64,000 nucleotides of DNA from Sulfuricurvum sp. (GTDB taxonomy: Bacteria > Campylobacterota > Campylobacteria > Campylobacterales > Sulfurimonadaceae). This document shows, piece by piece, positions 46,915 to 56,604 of this stretch (its first letter is position 1; each line of letters opens with the position of its first letter). The translations under genes were made by a program, and so were the position numbers. The stretch spans positions 108,835-172,834 of the forward strand of contig NZ_JAQTNN010000006.1 of NCBI RefSeq assembly GCF_028713855.1. The letters run 5' to 3'. The notes beneath the pieces are model-generated. The model did not search any database and was not told where the DNA came from. It saw only the letters and a program-made list of their open reading frames with translations.

Positions 46915-48178
46915 TTTTTGCCTTTGTGTGGATTATACGTGCGATGATCCCTGCGACAAGTAAGGTTGCAACAGCAATGAGAAGAAAAATATCGGGGATT
47001 TTCCAACCATCCCCCAACAATACCATTGTCACAACCGCCCCTGCTACCATAAAAATGGCATTGAGAACATTGTTAGCGGCGATGATACGGGAGCGTGAAT
47101 AGGGGTCACTTCGTCCTTGCATCAGAGCATAGAGCGGAACACTGTAGAGTCCGCCGAACACCCCAACAAGGGTTAAATCAAAAAGGATATGAAAGAACTG
47201 AGGGTTTGTGTAAAGTGTTCCTACCGAGCTGAAGTGTTGTGCAGTGAGGGCAAAATCGATTCCAGACAGCCCCATTCCAATAGCCCCGACCACAATCAAG
47301 GAAGGGCGAATAGCGTGGTGACTTAGCCGTTCACAAAGGATAGACCCTGCCCCGATACCGACGGTAAAAAGACTCAGTAACACGGTCACCGTCGTCTCAT
47401 CTCCCATCAATACCGATTGAACGAATGAGGGAAACTGCGAGAGGAGCAACGCGCCATAAAGCCAAAACCATGATATCGCGAGGATCGCGAGGAATACCAT
47501 CCGATTTTGGTACGCCAAGCGAAGGGTATTGAGCGTTTGAGAAAAGATATTGATTGAAAAAGCCATCTCAGGAGAAAGAGAGGGAGCCGCGGGGATATAG
47601 CGGCTGAAACCGTACCCGATGATGGCTACCGCGATGGAGGCAACTCCGGCAATCACACCGCCGTTTTCTATTCCCGACAGTACCCCTCCGATTAGCGTCC
47701 CCAGTAAAATCGCGGCAAATGTCCCCGATTCGACGAGAGCGTTGGCGCTGACCAGCTCATTTTCCCCCATGTGCTGAGGAATGATCGAGTATTTGATAGG
47801 ACCAAACAGCGTCGAGTGCATCCCCATCCCAAACACGACGATCATGAGGGTGATAAACGAATGGGTTGCAAATCCCGCCGTAGCAATCACCATCAAAAAT
47901 ATTTCCCACACTTTGACGATACGCGCAAGGCGTGCTTTGTCGAATTTATCGGCCAACTCCCCTGCCAATCCCGAAAAGAGGAAAAACGGGAGGATAAATA
48001 CCGCCCCGATCAACGGAGCGAGAAGTGCTGACGAAATCGATGTCCACTCGGCGGCTTGAAAGGTCAGTAATACTGCGAGGGTATTTTTAAAGAGGTTGTC
48101 GTTAAACGCCCCTAAAAATTGCGTTCCGAACAGGGGCGCAAAGCGGTGTGTTTTAAGGAGATAGAGTGGACTGCTCAT
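46904..48178 (-). CDS. MFS transporter, LplT-like lysophospholipid transporter
   Basis: RFAPLFGTQFLGAFNDNLFKNTLAVLLTF; FGPIKYSIIPQHMGENELVSANALVESGTFAAILLGTLIGG. Confidence 0.9.
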   Translation of the reverse strand: MSSPLYLLKTHRFAPLFGTQFLGAFNDNLFKNTLAVLLTFQAAEWTSISSALLAPLIGAVFILPFFLFSGLAGELADKFDKARLARIVKVWEIFLMVIATAGFATHSFITLMIVVFGMGMHSTLFGPIKYSIIPQHMGENELVSANALVESGTFAAILLGTLIGGVLSGIENGGVIAGVASIAVAIIGYGFSRYIPAAPSLSPEMAFSINIFSQTLNTLRLAYQNRMVFLAILAISWFWLYGALLLSQFPSFVQSVLMGDETTVTVLLSLFTVGIGAGSILCERLSHHAIRPSLIVVGAIGMGLSGIDFALTAQHFSSVGTLYTNPQFFHILFDLTLVGVFGGLYSVPLYALMQGRSDPYSRSRIIAANNVLNAIFMVAGAVVTMVLLGDGWKIPDIFLLIAVATLLVAGIIARIIHTKAKNEV

Positions 48179-50304
48179 GCCTCTGCCGCCATCGATTTTA
48201 AGGTAACATAGTCGGTTTTACCGGTACCGAGCACGGGAATCACTTCAATATAAACAATTTTTTTAGGTACGGCGATTTCGGGATACCCGCCGGAACGGGC
48301 ACTTTGTTGGAGGTTATCGCGTTTAAGCTCTTTATCAGTGGTAAAGAGGACGATCGCTTCCCCTCGACTCTCATCACTCACAGATGAAACTGCATGAAAG
48401 TGTGCGGGAGAGGTCGTAAATGCGAGCTTTTCGACCGATTCGAGCGAGATCATCTCCCCTGCAATTTTGGCAAATCGTTTTACCCGCCCCGCAATACGGA
48501 CAAACCCTTGCTCATCGATCGTGACGATATCTCCCGTATCGTACCACCCCGCTCCGGCATCAGAGACAGGTTTTTCTAAGTATCCGGGACGCTCCGAGCG
48601 CAAATAGCCGCTCATGACGTTGGCACCTTTGACGTGCAAAATTCCCCCTGCATCAATACCCGGCACAGGAATGAGTTTCGTCTCAATCCCCGGTAAAATC
48701 TGCCCCACACTGCCGCTGCGGTACGCCATCGGAGTATTGACAGCAATAACGGGAGCCGTTTCCGTCGCCCCGTACCCCTCGAAAATCCGTATCCCGAATT
48801 TCTCAAACCACAACTCTTTGACACTCTCGGAGAGTTTCTCCGCCCCTGCAACAACGTAACGTAAACGATAGAAATCGTACGGATGGGCATGTTTGGCGTA
48901 GTTATTTAAAAAGGTACTGGTTCCGAAGAGTATCGTACATGATCGGTCATACGCGATCTCAGGGATAACCCGATAGTGCAGAGGTGAAGGGTATAAAAAG
49001 AGTCGTATCCCGCCCAAAATCGGCAAAAGTGTTCCTGCCGTAAGTCCGAAGGAGTGGAAAATCGGGAGAGCGTTAAGCACCTTATCCTCGGTCGAAAAAT
49101 CGACGATGGCGCGGATTTGAGCGACGTTTGCCAAGATCGCCTCATGCGAGAGTACCACCCCTTTGGGTTTTCCCTCCGAGCCTGAGGTAAAAAGAATAAC
49201 ACACGGTGATGCAGGATCAGATTTTACCCGTACACAATTGGGAAAATAGCGTGCGTACCCCATCAACCAGAACTTATCCATGAATCCCATCTCCTCTTTG
49301 AGATCTTCGAGATAGAGGATACGGACATTTTTCAATGCACCCAATTTTAGTTCGAGTTTCGCTTGCTCCACAAACGCTTTAGAGGTGATGATTGTTTTGA
49401 TCATGGCTCCCTCACACGCGCTTTGCAATCCATCTACTCCGGCGGTAAAGTTGAGCATCGCGGGGGTTCGCCCTTGGGCACTAAGTCCTAAAATCAGGGC
49501 CAACGTCGGTACGGCAGTCGGCATCAACACTCCAATCGCCTCACCTGTAATACTGTGACGTGAGATCAATCGTCCCATCCCTAAAGTCATCGTGAGGAGC
49601 TGACGATAGGTGTATTCAATCTGTTTCGTGTCTTCGATAATTTGACGTGAAGCACCGTACACCGATACAGCATCGAGAAATGCTCCATACAGATCGTTAG
49701 GTCGGCGTGACTCGAAAAGACATTTTTGCAGCAACGACCGCATCGCTTCACCCGCTTTAGTCCGTCTCTCATGGCTACTCCCCCCTTCGCTGATACTCAA
49801 ACGTGTCGGAGTGCAATAGGTGAGGGTGATTTGCGGGAACCAGCGGGTCGGATGATCACTTCCCATACGCGATAGAGTACTGAACGTCGCTCCCTCGATA
49901 ATCACGGGGTGAATCGTCGCTTCGGTTTTGACCGTCACGAATGCCGAACCCTCATAAATCTTCATCAGGCTTCCCGTCGTGGTAATCCGCCCCTCAGGGA
50001 AAATGACGACAGGCCGACCGCTCTCGACGAGACGGATAATCTGTTTGATCGCCATCGGATTGGCAGGATCGACGACGAGATACTCGCCCAGAGAGAGGAA
50101 CATCCGTACAAGCGGACGTTTAGCGATTGCGGTATTAACCACAAATACGGGAGATATCGGGAGAAATAGCCCTAAAATCAGCCCGTCTAAAAACGACTGA
50201 TGGTTGGCGATGATAACCGTATGGTTCTCTTCGCGCCGGAACGCTCCGACCACCTTCACCCGAAATAAAAAGCGGACGATCACATATAAAATCGCTTTAA
50301 TCAT
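48175..50304 (-). CDS. Acyltransferase-AMP-ligase fusion (Aas-like)
   Basis: PlsC motifs NHQSFLDGL, FPEGRITTTG; AMP-binding VILFTSGSEGKPKGVVLSH, YDTGDIVTIDEQGFVRIAGR. Start revised to ATG 50304. Confidence 0.92.
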   Translation of the reverse strand: MIKAILYVIVRFLFRVKVVGAFRREENHTVIIANHQSFLDGLILGLFLPISPVFVVNTAIAKRPLVRMFLSLGEYLVVDPANPMAIKQIIRLVESGRPVVIFPEGRITTTGSLMKIYEGSAFVTVKTEATIHPVIIEGATFSTLSRMGSDHPTRWFPQITLTYCTPTRLSISEGGSSHERRTKAGEAMRSLLQKCLFESRRPNDLYGAFLDAVSVYGASRQIIEDTKQIEYTYRQLLTMTLGMGRLISRHSITGEAIGVLMPTAVPTLALILGLSAQGRTPAMLNFTAGVDGLQSACEGAMIKTIITSKAFVEQAKLELKLGALKNVRILYLEDLKEEMGFMDKFWLMGYARYFPNCVRVKSDPASPCVILFTSGSEGKPKGVVLSHEAILANVAQIRAIVDFSTEDKVLNALPIFHSFGLTAGTLLPILGGIRLFLYPSPLHYRVIPEIAYDRSCTILFGTSTFLNNYAKHAHPYDFYRLRYVVAGAEKLSESVKELWFEKFGIRIFEGYGATETAPVIAVNTPMAYRSGSVGQILPGIETKLIPVPGIDAGGILHVKGANVMSGYLRSERPGYLEKPVSDAGAGWYDTGDIVTIDEQGFVRIAGRVKRFAKIAGEMISLESVEKLAFTTSPAHFHAVSSVSDESRGEAIVLFTTDKELKRDNLQQSARSGGYPEIAVPKKIVYIEVIPVLGTGKTDYVTLKSMAAEA

Positions 50305-50614
50305 TAGTTTTCCCTTGCAAATAAGTGAGTACATTCCCGAACGTCTTTTCGAGTAACGGTTTATTAATCCAAAACCACACCTCTTTCCCTTTTTTCTCAC
50401 TCAACAGCACCTCAGCCTGACGTAAAATTTTTAGGTGGTGAGATACGGTTGTACGTGCGAGCGTCGAAGCATCTGAAATCTGTCCGGCAGTAAGCCGCTC
50501 ATCAGGCTCAAACAACATCAACATCCGCTGGCGGTGTTCATCCCCCAACGCGGTAAAAATATCGGACATCGGTTTCCATTCGGGTGGAAGTACATCGGTA
50601 TAATTGGTTTTCAT
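50297..50614 (-). CDS. ArsR-family transcriptional regulator
   Basis: wHTH DASTLARTTVSHHLKILRQAEVLLSEKKGKEVWFWIN. Confidence 0.9.
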   Translation of the reverse strand: MKTNYTDVLPPEWKPMSDIFTALGDEHRQRMLMLFEPDERLTAGQISDASTLARTTVSHHLKILRQAEVLLSEKKGKEVWFWINKPLLEKTFGNVLTYLQGKTND

Positions 50615-51600
50615 GCGGCTGTTCCTAAAATCTTGGTGTAATTGGTATAAATTGGATTGCTTGCGGGGAAATACTCTAAAATCGCTTTGGCATAGCGATC
50701 AAACGGGTTCGCTTCGCGGGAGAGGATAAAACGTTTACGATAGGGGAGATCGTAGCTGTTGAACATCGTGCTAAAGGGTACGGGGAAATCGGTTCCAAAG
50801 AGGAGTTTATGATGGATGTCGCTCTGTCTGCTCAGATGGCGCAATACTTTTGCCCTCACGGGGGTGAGGAGGGCGCTGATGTCGGCATAGAGATTCGGAT
50901 AACGCTTGAGCATATCGATGAGGATGTAATACTCGTCGTTAAAATGTTTCGGATTTTTGGAGAGGGCTTTGAATATTTGGCGCGGCTCATACGTGAGTGC
51001 CATGTGGGCGCAGATCACCTGAACCCCCGCTTCGAGCGGTTGATCCAGCATCTCGATACTCTCGCACGATTTAAAAGAGTGAACACTGCTCTCACTCCCC
51101 ACATGGACGATCAGCGGCAGACCGCGCTGTGCGAGTTTGTCGAAATAGGGACGGTAACGCGCTTCGCGGGTATCGACCCCCCAGTAGTTTTGCAAAAACT
51201 TTGCTCCCGCAAATCCCGCATCGGCGTAGCGGTCGATGAGATCGAGGGCATCGGGGCGTTTGGGGTTTATGGAGAAAAAGGGGATGATGACATCCTCGTT
51301 CCCTCGGTACAACGCCGCTACGTCCTCGTTAGTCGCACACACGGTGATGTCTTTGTGAAGAATTGCTCCCTCTTCATCAACTCGTGCATCGACACCGAAG
51401 AGGACGATTTTCTCAATATGCTGTGAACCTCTGACCGATTCGACCAGCGCGCGGGTGTATTCGCCGTAGGGATCGTTCACGAGCGCTTTTGGGTTCATTC
51501 CGAACTTTTTGGCGAAAAAACGCAATGCCAATTTGTCGTAAAAACGATCAAACGCAACATCACTGCTGAGGAGGTGGGTATGGATATCGATGGTTTTCAT
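50611..51600 (-). CDS. Amidohydrolase family protein
   Basis: MKTIDIHTHLLSSD; GLPLIVHVG; VICAHMALT; KLLFGTDFPVPFS. Confidence 0.9.
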   Translation of the reverse strand: MKTIDIHTHLLSSDVAFDRFYDKLALRFFAKKFGMNPKALVNDPYGEYTRALVESVRGSQHIEKIVLFGVDARVDEEGAILHKDITVCATNEDVAALYRGNEDVIIPFFSINPKRPDALDLIDRYADAGFAGAKFLQNYWGVDTREARYRPYFDKLAQRGLPLIVHVGSESSVHSFKSCESIEMLDQPLEAGVQVICAHMALTYEPRQIFKALSKNPKHFNDEYYILIDMLKRYPNLYADISALLTPVRAKVLRHLSRQSDIHHKLLFGTDFPVPFSTMFNSYDLPYRKRFILSREANPFDRYAKAILEYFPASNPIYTNYTKILGTAA

Positions 51601-51655
51601 AACTATAATCCTAAAAACTTAAACATATAGACATATTACGGATGATTTGCTGAAA

Positions 51656-52042
51656 TTATTCTGAAATGTTTACAGGTATTTCACCATTAACTAAAAAATC
51701 TGCAACTAATGAATAATGATCATTTTCATCTATATACACAGTAATTTGCACAACACACTTTTTAGTATCTTGAACTGTTACCATTTCCAACGGAAACGCG
51801 AACTTAGTATTTTTTGGGTATATTTTTGAAAATTCCTTAAAAATATCACTTTTCACAAGAGTGGAAATAGCCTTTTCTTTTATGATATTTACATCATAAC
51901 TTGATGTGTGCGCGCATTCCATCTCTTGTCCAGGCTTTGCTTGTTCCGCCTGTATAGGCAATGGACTGATAAGTAGAAACAAAATTTTTACTATTCGGAA
52001 GTACCACAAAAAATTTCTATTTCGTGTTTTTACTGTTATCAT
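51656..52042 (-). CDS. Hypothetical exported protein (AT-rich)
   Basis: 128 aa ORF with N-terminal hydrophobic segment, overlaps next gene by 4 nt. Confidence 0.5.
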   Translation of the reverse strand: MITVKTRNRNFLWYFRIVKILFLLISPLPIQAEQAKPGQEMECAHTSSYDVNIIKEKAISTLVKSDIFKEFSKIYPKNTKFAFPLEMVTVQDTKKCVVQITVYIDENDHYSLVADFLVNGEIPVNISE

Positions 52043-52659
52043 ACATCCCTCTCCCCCGCCTTTTTAATAACCTCTTCCAACCGCTCCGTAAACGCTTGGG
52101 TATCTTCCTCGCCGATCATCATCGGCTCATTGATATAAACATCGATGATAAAGGGGACGAGTAACGCTTCCCCTTTGGGGAGTACTTTTCCCGCACCGCC
52201 GAGATAGATCGGGACAACGCTGATATGGGGAACCATTTTAGCCAAATGGGCGACCCCCGATTTGAATTTGCTCATCTGCTCCGCTTCACCGCGACTCCCC
52301 TCGGGGAAGAGGATGATGCTATCTCCCGCTTCGAGGGCTTGACGCACTGATTCGAGGGGATGGGTGTGCGATTTCTCTACCTTTCGGCTAAGCGGGATAA
52401 TCCCGATGAACTGGGTCGAGAACCACGCGATGAGGCGGTTTTTCATAAAATAATCCGCCGCCGCGACGGGGCGGATGCGGTGGATTTTGCGTAGGGGAAA
52501 GAGGCTCATGAGGACAAGAGTATCGAGATGGCTGTTGTGGTTGGCGACGATAATGCAGGGTTTATCGTGACTGAGGTGTTCGCGTCCCCGCACGTGCACT
52601 CCAAAGATCAGCAATACCGTAGGACGGACGATGAGGGCGAAAAAGAGCCATTTTAGCAT
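52039..52659 (-). CDS. plsC: 1-acyl-glycerol-3-phosphate acyltransferase (PlsC family)
   Basis: IIVANHNSHLDTLVL; IILFPEGSRGEAEQMSKFKSGVAHLA. Confidence 0.9.
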   Translation of the reverse strand: MLKWLFFALIVRPTVLLIFGVHVRGREHLSHDKPCIIVANHNSHLDTLVLMSLFPLRKIHRIRPVAAADYFMKNRLIAWFSTQFIGIIPLSRKVEKSHTHPLESVRQALEAGDSIILFPEGSRGEAEQMSKFKSGVAHLAKMVPHISVVPIYLGGAGKVLPKGEALLVPFIIDVYINEPMMIGEEDTQAFTERLEEVIKKAGERDV

Positions 52660-52668
52660 CTCATCATC

Positions 52669-53607
52669 CTAATAGTAGAGATAGTAGGTGAAATGGAAAA
52701 AGAGCGGTGCAGTATAAGTGAGACTATCGACACGATCAAGTATCCCCCCATGCCCCGGCAATAGATGCCCCGAATCTTTTACCCCGATGTCCCGTTTGAC
52801 CATCGAGATGACGACATCGCCGACGAACCCCGCGCCGCTGATGAGCATCCCCGCCGCGAGCGCTTGAAGCGTCGTAAATGGGGTGAGAAACGAAAATGCC
52901 ACCGCGAGAGCGCTGAGGGTGATAAATGCCCCCACGAACCCCTCGACGGTTTTGTTGGGGCTTACTTTCGGGACGATTTTATGTTTGCCCAGAGCCTTGC
53001 CCCATAGATATTGTAATACATCATTGAGTTCGGTGAGTACGACGAGATAGAGCACCAGCTCTTTTCCCCCGACATCATGTCCCGCCACGGCAGGGAGCGT
53101 CATCATATAGGCGAGGTGGCTGAGACCAAAGACGAACATCATCAGCCCCCACTGCACACGGCTCGTGTTCTCTAAAAATCCCTGCGTCTCTCCGATGAGC
53201 ACCTGACGAAACGGGAGGAGCAAAAAGAGGTAAACGGGTATCCAAATGATAAACATTCCATACCATTGCGCCCCCGCGAACCAGTACTGAAACACGATGG
53301 AGAGGTAGGCGTAAAAGATAATCCGACGATCCGTCCGACGGGTCGGGATGAGGGTGAAATACTCTTTGAGGGCGAGATAGCTGATGAGGGCGAAAAAGAA
53401 CATCGCCACGGTGGTGTTGAGCATCGCGCCGAGTATAAATGCGCCGATAATGATCCACCAAGAGTAGACGCGGTCTTTGAGCTCTTGGGACGTTTTGGTA
53501 CGAAATATGACCGATACGACGAGGGTAGCAAACGCCAATATCCCTAAAATAATCAGTAAAACGATCCCGCTTTTATCCGAAAAGAGTGTTGTAATCGTCT
53601 CTATCAT
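52669..53607 (-). CDS. cdsA: Phosphatidate cytidylyltransferase
   Basis: CdsA signature SGAGFVGDVVISMVKRDIGVKDSGHLLPGHGGILDRVDSL; VSPNKTVEGFVGA. Confidence 0.93.
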   Translation of the reverse strand: MIETITTLFSDKSGIVLLIILGILAFATLVVSVIFRTKTSQELKDRVYSWWIIIGAFILGAMLNTTVAMFFFALISYLALKEYFTLIPTRRTDRRIIFYAYLSIVFQYWFAGAQWYGMFIIWIPVYLFLLLPFRQVLIGETQGFLENTSRVQWGLMMFVFGLSHLAYMMTLPAVAGHDVGGKELVLYLVVLTELNDVLQYLWGKALGKHKIVPKVSPNKTVEGFVGAFITLSALAVAFSFLTPFTTLQALAAGMLISGAGFVGDVVISMVKRDIGVKDSGHLLPGHGGILDRVDSLTYTAPLFFHFTYYLYY

Positions 53608-54203
53608 GATTTTAATCCCCGTACAGAGCGTCGAAGCACCGTCCACGCTCCCATTAGGGTCGCGACGATCATAATGAGATCAAACCACCCATCGGGCAAA
53701 ACTCCCAGCCCAAGAGCCAGAGAGAGGGCACCGATCACAAATGCCCGATCGCTTTTTCCCATCGGTCCATCATAGCGTCTCACTCCGCCGATGAGTGCCC
53801 CCAGTACCCCCGCCATCTCGGTGAGGATAGCTATAATGACGAACAGTACAACCCATGTGGCAGAGACTCCCGTAATCAGGGCAAAAGGGAGATAAAGCGC
53901 CGCATCCGAGAGGACATCGCTCATTTCATTCAGCATCGCCCCCCCGTCGCTTTTCATATCGTGCTCTTTGGCGAGCATCCCGTCGATCGCGTTGAGCGCC
54001 ATTCTCACAAACATCACCGCAGGGATGGAGAGCAGTGTCCAAAGTGCACCGTGGGTGAGAGCAACAGCACTTCCCGCGATAAAAGAGAGGAAGAGTGCCG
54101 CATAAGTGATTTGATTCGGAATTGCCCCTGCGTTTGCCAGAGCTCCGACTATCGGACGGAGAAAGTTTTGAAATGCGGGTTTGAGATCGTAGATAGTCGC
54201 CAT
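53604..54203 (-). CDS. CDP-alcohol phosphatidyltransferase
   Basis: ALNAIDGMLAKEHDMKSDGGAMLNEMSDVLSDAALY fits a DGX2ARX8GX3DX3D-type motif (AK for AR). Confidence 0.9.
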   Translation of the reverse strand: MATIYDLKPAFQNFLRPIVGALANAGAIPNQITYAALFLSFIAGSAVALTHGALWTLLSIPAVMFVRMALNAIDGMLAKEHDMKSDGGAMLNEMSDVLSDAALYLPFALITGVSATWVVLFVIIAILTEMAGVLGALIGGVRRYDGPMGKSDRAFVIGALSLALGLGVLPDGWFDLIMIVATLMGAWTVLRRSVRGLKS

Positions 54204-54338
54204 TCATGTTCCACTGAGAAGATAGCAGCATTTTAGTATAAAAAACTAAAATTAAGTTATTTTTGTTATTTAATAACTGTCGACATTTCTCAAATTACTA
54301 CGATTCGCCAACATTCTTATCGTAAAATAACCTAGCCT

Positions 54339-54364
54339 CAAAATATAATAACCGTTATATTTTG
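54339..54364. promoter_or_regulatory. Palindromic operator-like site upstream of 54404 gene
   Basis: CAAAATATAA-TAACCG-TTATATTTTG, 10-bp perfect arms, followed by TATACT -10-like element. Confidence 0.55.
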
Positions 54365-54403
54365 GATTAGCTATACTCTAACATACACTATTCGGAGATA
54401 AAT

Positions 54404-54871
54404 ATGCGTTCAATCACTCTCACAACTTTACTTTTATTCGGCTCTTTACAAACAGTAAGCGCTTTTGATTTCGGATCGGCAATGCAAACGGTGGCTCCGG
54501 TAACACAAGCCCTCACCCCGATCGTCGATGCTAAACTCACCTCAAATCCACTCATCAAAAACATCACGACAACCCTCGGTGTCACTCCGACACAAGCGGT
54601 CGGCGGAACAGCGGCGATCATCAATGATGCCAAAGCCAATATGAAACCGAGCGATTTCACAGCGCTCACCAAACAAGTACCGCAAGCCAAAACTCTTCTC
54701 GGTGCCGCACCGGCTGGATTACTCGCTACCGGTACCGTCGGATCTCAATTTTCCGCGTTAGGGATGGATGCGTCTATGGTCGATAAATTCTCTCCGCTTG
54801 TTTTGCAATACCTCCAAAACGGGGCAACTCCGAGTATGGATAAAATTCTTACAGCAGCGTTTGCTCAATAA
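54404..54871 (+). CDS. Secreted hypothetical protein (DUF2780-like)
   Basis: Signal peptide; TPTQAVGGTAAIINDAKANMKPSDFTALTKQVPQAKTLL. Confidence 0.65.
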   Translation: MRSITLTTLLLFGSLQTVSAFDFGSAMQTVAPVTQALTPIVDAKLTSNPLIKNITTTLGVTPTQAVGGTAAIINDAKANMKPSDFTALTKQVPQAKTLLGAAPAGLLATGTVGSQFSALGMDASMVDKFSPLVLQYLQNGATPSMDKILTAAFAQ

Positions 54872-55455
54872 TGTTCTCACTTCCGTGCATTATTTTTGCA
54901 GGTGGCAAAAGCTCTCGCATGGGAGAGGATAAATCACTCCTCCCATTCGGTGGATTCTCATCACTGAGCGAGTTTCAATACGAACGCCTTATGCCTCTTT
55001 TTCAAAGTGTCCATATCTCGACGAAATCTGCCGATAAGTTTGATTTTAATGCCAACTTCATCCTCGATCCGGCAGAGGTAGACTATGCCCCTACGGCGGG
55101 ATTTGTAAGTGCGCTAAGAATGCTGGACGAGGATCGGATTATGGTTTTGAGTGTCGATACTCCGTTTATAGATGAACGTGTATTTCAAACATTAATCGAT
55201 GCAGACAGTGGAGAGTTAGATGCAGTCATCGCCAAAACACAAACAGGAAGCCATCCGTTATGCGGAATCTATCACCGATCTCTTTTGAAAGAATTTGAGC
55301 GGATGCTGGCTGAGGGGGATCACCGACTAGGGAAACTCCTCTCTAATGCAAAGACACTTTACGTCGAATTTAGTGATGAAGAGCCGTTTGCCAATCTCAA
55401 CCATCCGCACGAGTATAAAGATGCATATGAGCGCTTCGATTCAAAAAATCGATAA
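54871..55455 (+). CDS. mobA: Molybdenum cofactor guanylyltransferase
   Basis: CIIFAGGKSSRMGEDKSLLPFGG; LSVDTPFI; HPLCGIYHRSLL. Confidence 0.9.
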   Translation: MFSLPCIIFAGGKSSRMGEDKSLLPFGGFSSLSEFQYERLMPLFQSVHISTKSADKFDFNANFILDPAEVDYAPTAGFVSALRMLDEDRIMVLSVDTPFIDERVFQTLIDADSGELDAVIAKTQTGSHPLCGIYHRSLLKEFERMLAEGDHRLGKLLSNAKTLYVEFSDEEPFANLNHPHEYKDAYERFDSKNR

Positions 55456-55485
55456 AACGTAACCTTCTTTAGTTACAATCACTTT

Positions 55486-56604
55486 ATGAGTATACAAATT
55501 TTATTTCCGCTGATCGCAACACTCTTTTTTGCGATGATTCATTATCTCACCTACACTCGAGTCGTCTGCCATTTACATATTAAACTACAAACCCGTATCG
55601 CCTTAAAATATTTCTTAATCATTAATATAATCAGCATTATCGGCTATCTCTCGAGCCGTTATCTGCTCAGTCCCCCAAAATACATCTATTTTGTCCTTTC
55701 ACTCAGTATTGGTGTCGGATTTATCTTGTTTATGAGTACGATTCTTTACGAGCTACTCCGTCTTATGCAAAGAGTTGTCCCTTTTAATCCTGAAAAGCGG
55801 GCTTTTTTTAAACGTTCCAGTGATCTTGGTTTTTTGAGTCTCGGAAGTGCCTATTTAGGAGCGGCCGTTTTGGAAGGGTCTAAAGATCCTATTGTCAATT
55901 TCGTGGATGTGAAACAAAATCGTTTCGGCGGAAAATCCTATACGATTGTTCAGATCAGCGATATGCATATCGGCGGTCTCATCGACAAAAAATTTGTTGC
56001 CGCAAGCGTTGCAGCGATCAATCATCTAAACCCTGACCTCATCGCGATAACAGGAGACTTATCCGACGCGCATATTTCCATTATCCAAGACTCTGTCGAT
56101 GAATTACGCCATCTTAAAAGCCGATTTGGAACCTATTACGTTGTCGGAAATCATGAATATTTTCATGCTATCGACGCCACGGTTGAACATGTAAAAACAC
56201 TCGGCATCCATGTATTGGAAAACAGCGCTGTTTCTATTAATAACGATTTTTACATTGCCGGAGTGAATGATCTATTTGGATTTCGTGCCGACACGTATCT
56301 CCCGGACATTACAAAAGCGATGGGAAACATTCCCCCAGAAATACCAACGCTTCTCTTGGCACATCAACCCAAATTCGTAGAATATCTGGAAGGATTTACC
56401 CCCTCTTTAATCTTGAGCGGTCACACCCATGGAGGACAAATTTGGCCGTTTCACTATCTCGTCAGCCTCACGCAGCCTTATCTCAAAGGACTTTATCCGC
56501 TAGGCTCAAATCGCCATATTTATGTCAACAGCGGTATCGGATTTTGGGGACCGCCGATGAGACTCGCAGCCCAGGCAGAAATCACCTGCATTACATGGTC
56601 ATGA
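55486..56604 (+). CDS. Membrane-anchored metallophosphoesterase
   Basis: VQISDMHIGG, AITGDLSDA, VVGNHEYF, LILSGHTHGGQIWP. Confidence 0.95.
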   Translation: MSIQILFPLIATLFFAMIHYLTYTRVVCHLHIKLQTRIALKYFLIINIISIIGYLSSRYLLSPPKYIYFVLSLSIGVGFILFMSTILYELLRLMQRVVPFNPEKRAFFKRSSDLGFLSLGSAYLGAAVLEGSKDPIVNFVDVKQNRFGGKSYTIVQISDMHIGGLIDKKFVAASVAAINHLNPDLIAITGDLSDAHISIIQDSVDELRHLKSRFGTYYVVGNHEYFHAIDATVEHVKTLGIHVLENSAVSINNDFYIAGVNDLFGFRADTYLPDITKAMGNIPPEIPTLLLAHQPKFVEYLEGFTPSLILSGHTHGGQIWPFHYLVSLTQPYLKGLYPLGSNRHIYVNSGIGFWGPPMRLAAQAEITCITWS

